Part shown: positions 1 through 9,990 of the stretch, one piece after another | How positions within the stretch are numbered: the first letter of the stretch is position 1 | Layout: each line of letters opens with the position of its first letter | The notes under the pieces: generated by a model | Database searches by the model: none | Seen by the model: only the letters and a program-made list of their open reading frames with translations | Told to the model about the DNA's origin: nothing | Position numbers and translations under genes: made by a program | DNA from: Bdellovibrionales bacterium | Lineage (GTDB): Bacteria > Bdellovibrionota > Bdellovibrionia > Bdellovibrionales > Bdellovibrionaceae | Length of the DNA: 64,000 nucleotides | Assembly: GCA_016713585.1 (NCBI GenBank) | Contig: JADJOV010000027.1 | Span: forward strand, 372,001 to 436,000 | Direction: 5' to 3'

Positions 1-153
1 TTTCCAAAATCACTTCTACTTTCTAAATTCACTTCCTGAAAATCATCTTCATTTTTTTGACATTTTCACGTTGTGTCATTAAGTTCCCCGAGTTATATGG
101 GGAACCCCTTTTTAAGTCAATTTTTGAGATTCAAAAAATAAAGAAGGACAGGA
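1..153. other. Leader region before first gene
   Basis: AT-rich stretch with no convincing gene. A short open frame at 57-245 is a shadow of the gene beginning at 154. The sequence AAGGACAGGA lies just before the ATG at 154 and is a plausible ribosome binding site. Confidence 0.4.
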
Positions 154-882
154 ATGACACCACGATTGAAAAATTCAAAAAAATGGACCGCCTTTCCGCC
201 AGACCTGACGACACAAATTGGCAATTCTTTTCAGCTCCAATTTAAGAAAGAAAGCAAAGAGGCAGTTTCAAGGTTGAAGGAAGAATATTTCCAGCAGAAA
301 TACTGCTCCGCGTTGGATACCTTGAGAAAGGCCGCCTCAAGCAGTCCAATCTGGAAATTTCCATAGACTTCACTTCAAAGGATGACGTTGTCTCTAAAAT
401 ACACCTCTGTGTGGACGCCCTCGGCTCTCTATTTTTTTGACTATTTTGAAGCCCTTAATCCCGCTGAGGCGAATTCAGATGAAATCTTAGATGGGAATTT
501 AGATGAGACCTCAAACGATGAGACACTCGAAAAGGACTTACTGGATCCAACACTTTCTCCGGGCCTTGATTTGCCCGCCGCCTGGAAAGCCTTCCCTTTT
601 CTCAATGAGACCGTTTACCTCCAATATTCCACCGTCAACTCTGATCTTGAGGCCGAAGCCGATCGCCTGCTCGGCCTCCAGGCTGATTCCTTACTTCAAG
701 AAGTGACTGAGGATGAGGATGCGGATGCGGAAGATCTTGAGGAACCCTCTGAGCTTGATGACGGCGACGATGGTGGGCGTGAATTCGAACCTGGCAGCGA
801 ATCTGCGGATGAGGCTGAATTAAAGCTTGATCCAACGCCAAAAATGTTTGGCCCTGGACGAAAGAAAAACAAACTTCATTAA
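154..882 (+). CDS. Acidic hypothetical protein, two frameshifts
   Basis: One protein can be read across three frames. Frame 1 from the ATG at 154 gives MTPRLKNSKKWTAFPPDL. Near 261-272 it must shift to frame 3, which reads VEGRIFPAEILLRVGYLEKG and onward. At the T7 run 432-438 it returns to frame 1, giving DYFEALNPAEANSD. The last third is very acidic (Glu/Asp runs) and ends in a short basic tail, GRKKNKLH. No domain is recognised. The N-terminal layout resembles a hypothetical family I associate with Bdellovibrio, but that is memory and not a search. The second shift sits in a homopolymer, so sequencing indels are as likely as a true pseudogene. The function is unknown. Confidence 0.6.
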
Positions 883-973
883 TCATCGCTTAAGATTGGG
901 GTTTGCGAATTTGACTTTTCAGTCCAAGCCGCTTTGATTGATTCAAGTACTTTTGAAAAGGAAATATTTCCCA

Positions 974-1679
974 ATGAAATCCAGCAAATTGTCTAGCTTG
1001 GCAACAGTGCAAAATTTGATAAAGAGAATCGGGTTCAGCACTCTCCTCGCCTTTGTGTACACTTCGAATCAGGCATGCATACATGTCAAATCCCACGAGA
1101 GAGCTGCCGTCCATCTTCCAGACGAGCAAGGTGAAAATCAAGGAGTGGAAATGCAGAAAGGAGACGGTTTTGAAATCATCAGCATTTTGTATCGTCCATC
1201 CAAGTTGCCGTTGAGTGATTTTTTTGCACGAATGAGAAAAGGTGAATTCAAAGAAGCTTTTCGGAAGATAGATTTGAATTATAAACAATCCAATGCCAAC
1301 GATAAGGCAATTATTGAGCTTGTGGCGCACGGCTATATCCCTGCATACGTACAGTTTAAGAACACAGGGAGCTCATCAATCTCGTTTGATGAAAAAAACT
1401 TCTCTATAGTCAGTGAATCCGATCAGGTGAAGGCCTTCTATGGCGATTGTATCAACCTCTGCAAAGGGAAGTGCAGATTTCCCAAATCTCAAAGGTCTAA
1501 ATATTGGGCCTGTACTCAATGAGACAGACCGAACAATGAATATTGAGTATAAAGATTTTCTAATTCATAACACCCAACTGAACTCCCGGGGTACATCCAA
1601 GGGTTTGTTATTTTTTAAGGTCGATAGCTTGACAGGGATTCATAACTACAAACTGATCTTCAGGCCAAATAGCGAATAA
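974..1679 (+). CDS. Hypothetical exported protein (frameshifted)
   Basis: The ATG at 974 is preferred over 938 because AAAAGGAAA lies a suitable distance upstream. The N-terminus has a basic start and a hydrophobic stretch ending SNQAC at about residue 34, a possible signal peptide; the lipobox is not canonical. The frame breaks near 1437-1445. After the shift it continues as STSAKGSADFPNLKGLNIG and ends with LIFRPNSE at 1679. The C-terminal part reads like a beta-rich exported domain, but I recognise no family. A single indel in the sequence would explain the break. No operon partners are evident. Confidence 0.5.
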
Positions 1680-1806
1680 AAAGAAGAATGACCTGTTGTT
1701 CTCCTTATGCTTTACAAAAACCTTGTTGAGCTGGAATTCAGACTCTGCGCTGGAGCAAAGTGTGCGTGACTCCAGCAGTTCTGAAACACCAAAAGTTCCT
1801 TAGGCG

Positions 1807-2943
1807 CTATTGGCCCTCACCACAATCTAATTTGAGCGAATTTCCAGTTTGATCACTATAACCAAAGGTGATTTTTTGAGTGGAATTGACTGTCGTAAAC
1901 TCCATCAGGACTTGCTCGGATCGGATATCATAGGCCTCAAACTTCATAAGACCCTTGTTGCTGGTATACTTGATCGCATAGTTGATACCTTCATAGTCAC
2001 CGTCTTGCCAGTGGGAATCGGACTTGACGCCAATCTCAGTCACCTGATTTTCCTCGTTCTCAGAGGCATACAAAGCCAGACGTCCTCGAAGGATCGGCTT
2101 GCCCTTGTGATCTATTGCGGGGCCAACAAATTCTGCATGACAATTCAAAGTTCGATCTTTCGTTGGTCGATCTGTGATTTCAAAGTCTACTGAATTCGTA
2201 CGACGGTGAAAACAATCGATGTTTAATTTGGCGGAGTCAGAGGTCTGTAAAGTAAACTCGCCATCAGTTTCCACAAAATGTTTGACTTTCGAATCTGGCT
2301 CAGAAGTTTTTCGATCAGAGGCCTCCCATCGGAGTCGAGTCCCGTCGGCTGAGTCCAGTTTTCCTTCAAATTGCGGGTTGTTGGGGACTCCGAATGTTCT
2401 GGAGAAACCACGGGTTGCCTTATCGCTAATTCCAATCAATTCATCTATTTTCTGAACTGCTCCCTCGTGGGAGAAATTTCCCTGACACTTTGTCCCTAGG
2501 ACGGTCAGGTACTGGTTCTCACTGAGAATCTCAGCGTCCTTAGTCGCTATTTTGGCAACATAAGTTGGGATGATTAACGACAACACCGTTTTAAGGATTG
2601 TTGCTTCACGGAATTTGCGTCCAGTGAGGACGCCGGACTGAAGCTGAGATTCAAGGCTAGCATGAAGACTTTCGAGTGCCAGCTTTTGATCCACCAATTT
2701 GGTCTTGTGAGATTGAAGACTTGCCAAGCGATCAAGCGAAGAAGGCTGTTCAGAAGGAGATAAGCAGTTGACCAATGATTGTGTGATTTGACAGTTCGCA
2801 GCCGCCAACTTTTCCTTTTCTATCGGGCTAATTTCAAAAGGTGCCGCCTCGTCCGAATCCTTGACCGCAGATGATTTATCGTTTCTCAATGTGCAGCCCA
2901 CCAGTGAGTAGCACAAAAACACGAAGAGAATGAAAAGCTTCAT
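1807..2943 (-). CDS. Predicted lipoprotein, hypothetical
   Basis: A 378-residue protein on the minus strand. It has a clear lipoprotein signal: MKLFILFVFLCYSLVGC, with lipobox LVGC and Cys17 as the acylated residue. The region after the signal is Asp/Glu-rich, then helical around residues 60-130. The C-terminal half contains several Cys residues and beta-rich sequence, for example near CFHRRTNSVDFEI, LNCHAEFVGP and LDCGEGQ, suggesting a disulfide-containing surface domain. The start is supported by AGAGAGG about 10 bases upstream (GGTTTTTTTTATG context). No family is recognised. It probably sits in the outer membrane or at the cell surface; its role is unknown. Confidence 0.75.
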   Translation of the reverse strand: MKLFILFVFLCYSLVGCTLRNDKSSAVKDSDEAAPFEISPIEKEKLAAANCQITQSLVNCLSPSEQPSSLDRLASLQSHKTKLVDQKLALESLHASLESQLQSGVLTGRKFREATILKTVLSLIIPTYVAKIATKDAEILSENQYLTVLGTKCQGNFSHEGAVQKIDELIGISDKATRGFSRTFGVPNNPQFEGKLDSADGTRLRWEASDRKTSEPDSKVKHFVETDGEFTLQTSDSAKLNIDCFHRRTNSVDFEITDRPTKDRTLNCHAEFVGPAIDHKGKPILRGRLALYASENEENQVTEIGVKSDSHWQDGDYEGINYAIKYTSNKGLMKFEAYDIRSEQVLMEFTTVNSTQKITFGYSDQTGNSLKLDCGEGQ

Positions 2944-3083
2944 AAAAAAAACCTCTCTGGTATGGGGGTATGGGTTTCAAGAAATTGAGCGAAATATAAC
3001 TGCAATGCTATGAGATTTCAGCCAATTTCCATTTAAAAGGTAAATATTACCTGTCAAAGTTTCAATTAAGCAATTTTCGTAAC

Positions 3084-3117
3084 ATTGATCACAAAGATCT
3101 ATTGATCACAAAGATCT
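3084..3117. repeat. 17-bp tandem direct repeat, two copies
   Basis: ATTGATCACAAAGATCT occurs twice with no gap (3084-3100, 3101-3117). Each unit contains the partial palindromes TGATCA and AGATCT. Confidence 0.85.
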
Positions 3118-3141
3118 TTGGATCTGAATTCCTTTTTCTCT

Positions 3142-3181
3142 CAATCTCGATAACCCTCAAACAATCTCGATAACCCTCAAA
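3142..3181. repeat. 20-bp tandem direct repeat, two copies
   Basis: CAATCTCGATAACCCTCAAA occurs twice with no gap (3142-3161, 3162-3181). Confidence 0.85.
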
Positions 3182-3665
3182 AATCGGAGGATCTTTTTAG
3201 GTCTGTTTTCACGAGATAGTATGAACTCGGCAAACTGTCACTCAACCCAGCTCATCGAGCTATCAGGCAAATGATTTGGACTCACCTGTGACTTCTGTTA
3301 TGAAATTAATTTCCGCTGGGGCGTTAGAAAAAAAGTTTAGAAAAAAAGTTCAGAAAAATTTTGCTCACATCAATTGCTCTTCGCAATAAAACTTTTTGCG
3401 CTTGACATCGATTTTTGACATGGCCACAAGCTGACTGTTGTGTGAATAGAATCACCAAGGCGTCGGGCCCCAGGCATTGCTTGAAGGCGACCACAAGAGC
3501 TGTTTGCGTGACATATCAATCTCTTTAGAGATCTCGTTTGAGCCCCGTACTGTTTCCCAAAAACGTAGAAAATCCATTTCTAAAACCCGTGTTATGATTG
3601 CAACTAAGAAGCTAGCAAACAAACAGACTATCAAGAAATTAGACAATTTAACAAAGGACTAAAAG

Positions 3666-4691
3666 ATGCCCCAAGATTCCGATTTTTCGCAAACCGTTAA
3701 GGTGAATTTGTTTGAGCTGACAAATGAGGAACTCCATCATCGACTCCTCAATCGAGCTGCAGACGAGCGCAGACTCACTCATCAAATATTGCAGTTAATT
3801 GCCGAAGTTGATCAGCGAAAACTCTATCTTCCAATGGCTCAGGCCAGTTTGTTTGATTACTTGGTCACACTTATTGGCTACACTCCTGCAAGTGCCCAAC
3901 GTCGAATTGATGCCGCACGAATGATGCAACAAGTTCCAGAGGTTGGGAGCAAAATCGAAAATGGCAGTTTGAAGTTGAGCCAGGTATCCCAGGTACAGAA
4001 GGTTCTGAGGTTGGTTCGAAAAACCGATAACCTTCAACTCTTGCCAGATGAGAAAAAGGATCTCCTTGCAAAACTTGAGAACAAGACCGGAGCAGAGAGC
4101 GAATTGATCTTGGCGCAAGAATTTAAGCTTCCGCCCCAAACTCAGTTCAGGCAGAAAATTCAGCAAGATGAATCAGTCAGAATTGAGCTCACTTTAAGCA
4201 AAGAGCAAATCGAAATTGTGGAACGAGCCAAGGCCTTGCTTTCCCATGCCTTGCCGGGTGCAACTTTGGCGGAGGTGATTGTAAGTCTCGCAGAGCGATA
4301 CGTTAGGACCCGAGTTGGAGCGAAATCTAAATCGAAAGGCCAAACTGAAACGAAAATGAAAACTGAAATGAAAACTGAAACTGAAACTAATGCTGAAGCT
4401 TGGACTAAATCTTCGATTGATCAAGGCTCGACTTCCGCACCGGAAGGAACAGAGCGTCAGAGGCGAGGGGTTTCGAAGCAGGCGATTCCTGCGGCGATAA
4501 AAAAGAATGTCTTGAGTCGTAATCAGGGGTGCGAATTTAGGGATGCGAAGACGGGAAGGGTTTGCGGATCGAAAATGTTTCTTGAAGTTGACCACGTGCA
4601 ACCTCGATTTGCAGGTGGCGGAAATGAGCCCTTCAATTTGAGACCGATGTGTTCATCGCACAACAAATTTCGTTACACTGCTGGTTGCTGA
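3666..4691 (+). CDS. HNH endonuclease family protein
   Basis: 341 residues. The N-terminal part, to about residue 190, is helical and resembles the domain that precedes HNH motifs in DUF222-like proteins (SLFDYLVTLIGYTPASAQRR). Residues about 220-255 are a low-complexity Lys/Thr/Glu linker built from KTE-like repeats. The C-terminus is an HNH nuclease: GCEFRDAKTGRVCGSK, then LEVDHVQPRFAGGGNEPFNL, then CSSHN, giving the DH core, a late His/Asn and the usual accessory cysteines. This family is often present in many copies in Bdellovibrio-like genomes and can be associated with mobile DNA, but its biological role is not established. The start is an ATG shortly after ACAAAGGACTA. It is a single-gene unit. 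Confidence 0.75.
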   Translation: MPQDSDFSQTVKVNLFELTNEELHHRLLNRAADERRLTHQILQLIAEVDQRKLYLPMAQASLFDYLVTLIGYTPASAQRRIDAARMMQQVPEVGSKIENGSLKLSQVSQVQKVLRLVRKTDNLQLLPDEKKDLLAKLENKTGAESELILAQEFKLPPQTQFRQKIQQDESVRIELTLSKEQIEIVERAKALLSHALPGATLAEVIVSLAERYVRTRVGAKSKSKGQTETKMKTEMKTETETNAEAWTKSSIDQGSTSAPEGTERQRRGVSKQAIPAAIKKNVLSRNQGCEFRDAKTGRVCGSKMFLEVDHVQPRFAGGGNEPFNLRPMCSSHNKFRYTAGC

Positions 4692-4905
4692 GATTCCATC
4701 TTTTAGGAACACGTCCTCTTTTGGGGAGATATTCAAGCTTTTTTCAAATTCAGAAGCAGAAGGACCTACTATGAAAGAGTCAGTGGGCGGACATATAGAC
4801 ATCTTCTTATCGAGGTCATTTTTATTGCAATTTGTTCGTATGTAATTTGAGTCTTTCGTTTTATCCTTCAAGTAAGGTTTTTTCTGATCATGCGAGGATA
4901 TTTCT

Positions 4906-5034
4906 TTACCTAACTCCAGCCGCTTTCACGGGAGTTTTACCTATGGATGCCGTGGAGAGAGGGACCTGCCCAGATGCGGCCCTGGTGACTTTCTTTTCAT
5001 AAACAAACTGAATGAATGACTTCACAAACTTCAT
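4906..5034 (-). CDS. Small ORF downstream of cytochrome b561
   Basis: A 42-codon frame starts at an ATG that overlaps the stop of the extended cytochrome b561 frame (TAATG at 5032-5036) and encodes MKFVKSFIQFVYEKK and then a basic tail ending KAAGVR. The overlap suggests translational coupling. In a shifted frame the minus strand stays open further down (to about 4653), so this could be the front of a longer frameshifted gene. No family is recognised. Confidence 0.3.
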   Translation of the reverse strand: MKFVKSFIQFVYEKKVTRAASGQVPLSTASIGKTPVKAAGVR

Positions 5035-5785
5035 TATTCATCGCCGGCATCATTATCTCCATGGTCATGGTCATCGCCCTGCTCAACACCATGCTCAGCG
5101 CCTTCATTTTCACCGAGTTGCAGGGTTGTTCCAAAAAGTTCAAGAGTTCGGGTTTGGCTGTTGTAATTTTTGAAAAGATGAAAACCAAAAGCCATGACAA
5201 GACCAATAAGCAAGATACCGAATGATGCTTTTGATGAGGTTATTGTTTGATCAGGGGTTACACTCTCTTTTTCCCGTCGATCATACTCAAACCAATAAGT
5301 TCACGCGTTCGGATTGTATGAATCCCAATTCCAACAACATGCAGACCAACAACAACTATAAATCCGTTCGCCAATAACTCGTGAAAGTCTTCCAATAATT
5401 CATTCTCTGACCCAGAAGCCATTAAATACCCAGTCACTGCAAGACCAAGAGCCATTAACATCATTATGAGACCTGCCCAACTGGATGCGGGATTGTGACC
5501 GGCCCACCGCTTTTTTTCACCAGCTAGAATACCCAAAAAATAACTTACGAGATCCTTCGGATTGAGAGCAAAGCCTGAAAAACGGGCATGTTTGGTTCCA
5601 AAAACCCCCCAAACAACTCTTAGCAAAACCAAAAAACCAAGTGTCAGTCCCGCTAAGGAGTGGTAGTTAAACAAAACCGATTCATCATCGACAGTTTTTG
5701 CAATAATAAAACCAATCAAAAATAACCCTGCAAACAGCCAATGAAAAAGTCGTAGGGGAAGGTCATAAACAAGATGTTGTCTCAC
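5034..5785 (-). CDS. Cytochrome b561 (frameshifted C-terminus)
   Basis: A diheme membrane cytochrome b of the Ni-Fe-hydrogenase/cytochrome b561 family. The start MRQHLVYDLPLRLFHWL carries the first His. Further His residues sit in FNYHSLAG, EDFHELLANG and VVGLHVVGIGIH, and four membrane segments are visible. Such proteins pass electrons between the quinone pool and soluble cytochromes or dehydrogenases. The primary frame stops at 5258 after SMIDGKKRV. Shifting one base in the GGGAAAAA run near 5270 continues it through another membrane segment (FGILLIGLVMAFGFHLF) and an acidic His/Asp tail (DDHDHGDNDAGDE) to 5034, which I take as the real end. A possible small gene overlaps the stop. The donor or acceptor partner is not visible. 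Confidence 0.7.
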
Positions 5786-5888
5786 AAAAACTCCAGTTGC
5801 TTGTTGATTTGGTCAATGGACCAACCGTAGTTCATTTGGATCGTTTTGTGGAGCGTGGAAATTAACCCGCAGCGCCAAAATAACAAGT

Positions 5889-8800
5889 CTAAATATTTCT
5901 ACGGTACTGCCCACCAACCTCATACAAAGCTTGAGTCATTTGAAAAAGGCTGCAATGGCGAGCGGCCTCCATCAGGGCTGCAAAAATATTGCCGCCAGCT
6001 AAGGCCGTCGTTTTGAGTCGTTCAATCTCTTGCTCCGATTGGGAACTGTGCACCCGCTGAAAGCCACGAAGGTTCTCAAGTTGATATTCCTTTTCTTCAG
6101 CGGAAGCTCTCGCCAATTCAATTCGAGGAGGAACATAATCCACCGCTAGAGTTTTGGGATCGACAAAGGTATTCACTCCAATAATTGGAAACGACCCATC
6201 GTGCTTCATGCGCTCATAAAGCAAGGACTCTTCTTGAATCTTAGAGCGTTGATACTGAGTCTCCATGGCTCCGAGGACGCCACCGCGCTCGTTAATTCGC
6301 ATAAATTCCTCAAACACAGCCTCTTCAACAAGCTCGGTGAGCTCGTCCTGGAAGAAACTTCCCTGATTAGGATTTTCATTTTTGGCAACTCCGAATTCGC
6401 GATTAATAATCAACTGAATGGCCATGGCCCGCCGAACGGACTCCTCGGTTGGCGTGGTAATAGCTTCATCATAAGCATTCGTGTGTAGCGAGTTGCAATT
6501 ATCGTAAATGGCGAGCAAGGCCTGTAGAGTTGTCCGAATATCATTAAAAGCAATTTCCTGAGCATGCAGGGAGCGTCCACTTGTTTGAATATGATACTTC
6601 AATTTCTGCGCCCGCTCGTTGGCCTTGTAGAGATCACGCAAGGCGATTGCCCAAATCCTACGTGCCACTCGACCCAAAACTGCGTACTCGGGATCGAGTC
6701 CATTGCTAAAGAAGAAACTCAAATTGTTTGCGAAATCATCAATGGGCAGACCGCGAGAAAGGTAATACTCCACAAACGTAAAGCCATTGGCCAAAGTGAA
6801 CGCTAGTTGAGAAATCGGATTCGCCCCAGCCTCCGCGATATGATAGCCCGAAATACTGACCGAATAGAAATTTTTGATTTTCTGCTTGACGAAATATTCT
6901 TGAATGTCGCCCATCATTTTAAGAGCGAAATTAATCGAAAAAATACAGGTATTCTGTCCCTGATCTTCTTTGAGAATATCGGCCTGCACGGTTCCCCGCA
7001 CTTGCTGCAAAGTCTTTGCTGAAACCTCTTGATATTCGGCGGCAGTCAGACGGCGACCGAGAGTCTTCTCGCGCCCTTCCACCTGTTGATCAATCGCCGT
7101 ATTGAAATAAAAAGCCAAAATCATTGGAGCGGGCCCATTAATCGTCATGCTCACACTTGTCGCCGGTGCGCAAAGATCAAAGCCCGCAAAGAGCTTTTTC
7201 ATATCGTCCAGAGTGCAAACACTCACTCCGCTTTCGCCCACTTTACCAAAAATATCAGGCCGAGGATCAGGATCCTGTCCATAAAGGGTCACACTGTCAA
7301 AGGCCGTTGATAGCCGTTGCGAAGCCTCGCCCTGACATAAATAATGAAACCGATGATTTGTCCTATCTGGGGTCCCCTCCCCGGCAAACATTCGCTTGGG
7401 GTCCTCATCATTTCGTTTAAGCGGAAAAACACCGGCTGTGAAAGGAAACTCGCCCGGCACGTTTTCTAGTTTCAAATACCTAAAGCGATCTCCCCAGTCA
7501 GAAAAATGCGGAATACTCACACGGGGAATGCGGGTCCCACTGAGGGATTTAACACTCAAGGACTGTCGTATTTCTCGCCCTCGCACGTCAAAACAAAGTT
7601 CGTCCTGGGAGTAGGTCTTTTGAAACTGCGTCCACCCTTTGAGCTTGTGAATTTCTTCGGTCGTCAGATCTTTGAGGAAAGCCTTCTGCATGTGAATCAT
7701 TTTCTCAGAATCAAAAAGCCCTTCGCCTTCAAGGCGCTCCAAAGCTCCGGCGTTCGAAACTGACTCGGATAACTTATGAACTCGCGTCTTATATTTTCGA
7801 ATTGTCGTCACGATTTCGGCCAAATATCCTTGGCGTTCTGAGGGAATTATGACCTGTTCCTCAGAGGGAATTAACGGCGATGATAATCTATCGGAAAAAC
7901 GACCACCCAACTGGGACATTAAATCTTGAAATAAATTATTGACTCCGCCATCGTTAAACTGGCTCGCTTGAGTCAAAAAACACTGAAACGTCCCTATCAT
8001 CGAAAATTTTGCGAGAGCGCTTGAACTGCTTCGTCACATCACGAAGTGCATCTTGAGCTCCTCTGCGATCGGCCTTATTGACGGCAATCACATCGGCAAA
8101 ATCGATCATATCAATTTTTTCAAGCTGGGACTGAGCCCCAAAATCCGAGGTCATGACATAGAGAGTTTTATCACTGACTTCTGTAATAGCGGTACTTCCC
8201 TGACCAATCCCAGAAGTTTCGGCAATGATCAAATCAAAATCCAAACGCTTCAAAAAATTCAAAATTTTCGGCAAACTTTGGGCGATCTCACGGCCTGAGC
8301 CACGAGTGGCCACTGAACGCATATAGATCCGATCACGACTGAGACTATTCATCCGTATCCGGTCACCCAGTAAACTTCCCCCCGTTTTTTTCTTTGAAGG
8401 ATCGACACACACAAGAGCTATTTTCTTTGTTGGAAAAGAATTTAAAAATCTCTGCGCAAGCTCATCGATCAAACTCGATTTCCCGGCGCCGCCAGTGCCT
8501 GTAATCCCAAGAACCAAAGGGGCCTCTGTGCCGCTCCGTTGAAATGAGTCAAGTCCATAGGATCCAAGGTGCGCAATTTCACTCCCGTTTTCAAGCGCCG
8601 TTAAAGCCAACCCCAATTCAAAGGAAGGGACTGATTCTAAACTGGCTTTTGAATGAGAACTTATCTTAAGATTTGCACAAACATCGAAATCACACTGTTC
8701 GAGAATACTCCTTATCATCCCCTCGAGGCCCATGCGGCGACCGTCGTCGGGATGAAAGATCTGGGCAATTCCATAGGCCTCAAGTTCGAGTTTCTCCTCA

Positions 8801-9102
8801 TGAACAATGACCCCACCGCCCCCGCCGAATATTCGGCGATTCGAGGCTCCGGCAGAATCCAAGAGGTCCTTCATATATTTAAAATATTCCATATGTCCAC
8901 CCTGGTATGAGCTGACACAAACACCTTGAGCTCCCTCTTGAAGGACAGCCTTGACAACATCGGCAACCGATCGGTTATGACCAAGATGAATCACCTCGGC
9001 CCCAAGATCCTGGAGAATTCGTCGCATAATATTAATAGTTGCATCATGCCCATCAAAGAGGCTTGCGGCAGTGACTATTCGAATTGGATTCTTCCAGCTC
9101 AT
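5889..9102 (-). CDS. icmF: Fused isobutyryl-CoA mutase IcmF (frameshifted)
   Basis: Coenzyme-B12-dependent mutase interconverting isobutyryl-CoA and butyryl-CoA in the cytoplasm. Part 1 (9102 to about 7975) starts with a B12-binding domain (TAASLFDGHDATINIMRRIL, with the His that ligates cobalt; SSYQGGH) followed by a MeaB-like G-protein chaperone (Walker A GTGGAGKSS, NKADRRG). Part 2 (to 5889) is the TIM-barrel mutase domain (GVFPLKR, EGTPDRTNHRF, LYGQDPDPRPDIFGK, SGYHIAEAGANP). This order is diagnostic of IcmF rather than methylmalonyl-CoA mutase. The two parts are in different frames; one base in the T6/A6 run at about 7977-7982 joins them into about 1,085 residues, the usual IcmF length. 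Its neighbours, crotonase and 3-hydroxyacyl-CoA dehydrogenase, place it in short-chain or branched-chain acyl-CoA metabolism. Confidence 0.88.
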
Positions 9103-9177
9103 GCATTCTCCAGTAATTACGATCTAGGTTAATTATTATCTAGGATACTTATGATCTATGATATTTATCATCTAGCT

Positions 9178-9981
9178 TTATATTCCGCGAAACACAGGCT
9201 TTCGTTTTCCAAAAAATGCTGAAAGGCCTTCGCGTGTGTCTGCTAGATCAAAGAGTTCTGAAAAATTCTCTGCCTCCATGTGTTGGGCCTCCTCGATTCC
9301 AAGATCCCAGGCATTCAAAATCGACTTCTTTGCCAAATCGACGGCTCGTGGCGCGCGGGAGGCAATCACAGTCATTTTGTCTAGTGCCGCCTTCAGGAGC
9401 TCACCTTGTGGAAACACCCGATTGACCAAGCCCATTTGAAGGGCTTCAGCCGCCGAAATAATTTCCCCAGAAAAAATAAGTTCCCGAGCCTTTCTTATTC
9501 CAACTGCTCTTGAAAGTCTCACGGTGCCGCCAAACCCGGGAATCACACCCAAAGAAACTTCTGGCAGACCAAATTTTGCGTTTTCACTGGCGTAGATAAA
9601 ATCACAGGCTAAGGCAAGCTCACAGCCGCCACCAAGAGCGAAACCATTGACCGCGGCAATCACCGGTAGCTTAAGTAAAGACAATTCATGAAACACCGCC
9701 TGCCCCCGTCTTGCAAATTTCTCGGCCTCGGTGCGATTCAATTTTGCTAGCTCCTTAATATCGGCGCCAGCCACAAAGGCTTTATCACCGGCTCCAGTGA
9801 TTATCAGCCCCTGAGCATGCTCCGTATCCATCTCTGACACGAGTCGAATAGCCACACCAAGCTCATTGAGAACAATTGAATTTAAGGCATTGAGCGCCTC
9901 GGGTCGATGAATACGCAAAACCCAAAGGGGCCCGATTGACTCGACTGCAATTGTGCTAAATTCTCCAAATCCCAAAATCAC
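9178..9981 (-). CDS. Enoyl-CoA hydratase (crotonase)
   Basis: 267 residues, the normal crotonase length. The oxyanion-hole segments are visible (DKAFVAGADIKEL and NGFALGGGCELALACD), and both catalytic glutamates of hydratases are present (GGGCELALAC and GLPEVSLGVIPGFGG). It would hydrate short-chain 2-enoyl-CoA such as crotonyl-CoA to 3-hydroxyacyl-CoA. It lies 9 bases downstream of the 3-hydroxybutyryl-CoA dehydrogenase gene and about 75 bases upstream of icmF on the same strand, so the three probably form one operon for butyrate or branched-chain amino-acid carbon. The exact chain-length preference cannot be read from sequence. Confidence 0.88.
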   Translation of the reverse strand: MILGFGEFSTIAVESIGPLWVLRIHRPEALNALNSIVLNELGVAIRLVSEMDTEHAQGLIITGAGDKAFVAGADIKELAKLNRTEAEKFARRGQAVFHELSLLKLPVIAAVNGFALGGGCELALACDFIYASENAKFGLPEVSLGVIPGFGGTVRLSRAVGIRKARELIFSGEIISAAEALQMGLVNRVFPQGELLKAALDKMTVIASRAPRAVDLAKKSILNAWDLGIEEAQHMEAENFSELFDLADTREGLSAFFGKRKPVFRGI

Positions 9982-9990
9982 TCCTTGTTG

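Larger units (their letters stand above)
2944..3665. other. Intergenic region with three tandem duplications
   Basis: About 720 bases without a credible gene, between a leftward lipoprotein gene and the rightward HNH gene. It holds three back-to-back perfect duplications: 17 bp at 3084-3100/3101-3117, 20 bp at 3142-3161/3162-3181, and 13 bp at 3324-3336/3337-3349. A palindrome around AGGTAAATATTACCT lies near 3041. The region must hold promoters for both flanking genes; none can be assigned with confidence. Confidence 0.5.

Noticed and set aside
3477..3662. 61-codon frame directly upstream of the HNH gene
   Set aside because: Composition is basic and unstructured, no ribosome binding site, and the opposite strand is also open; likely chance.
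4653..4871. 72-codon minus-strand frame after the HNH gene
   Set aside because: It overlaps the HNH end antisense; protein-like composition is not enough, though it might belong to a frameshifted gene with the small ORF at 4906-5034.
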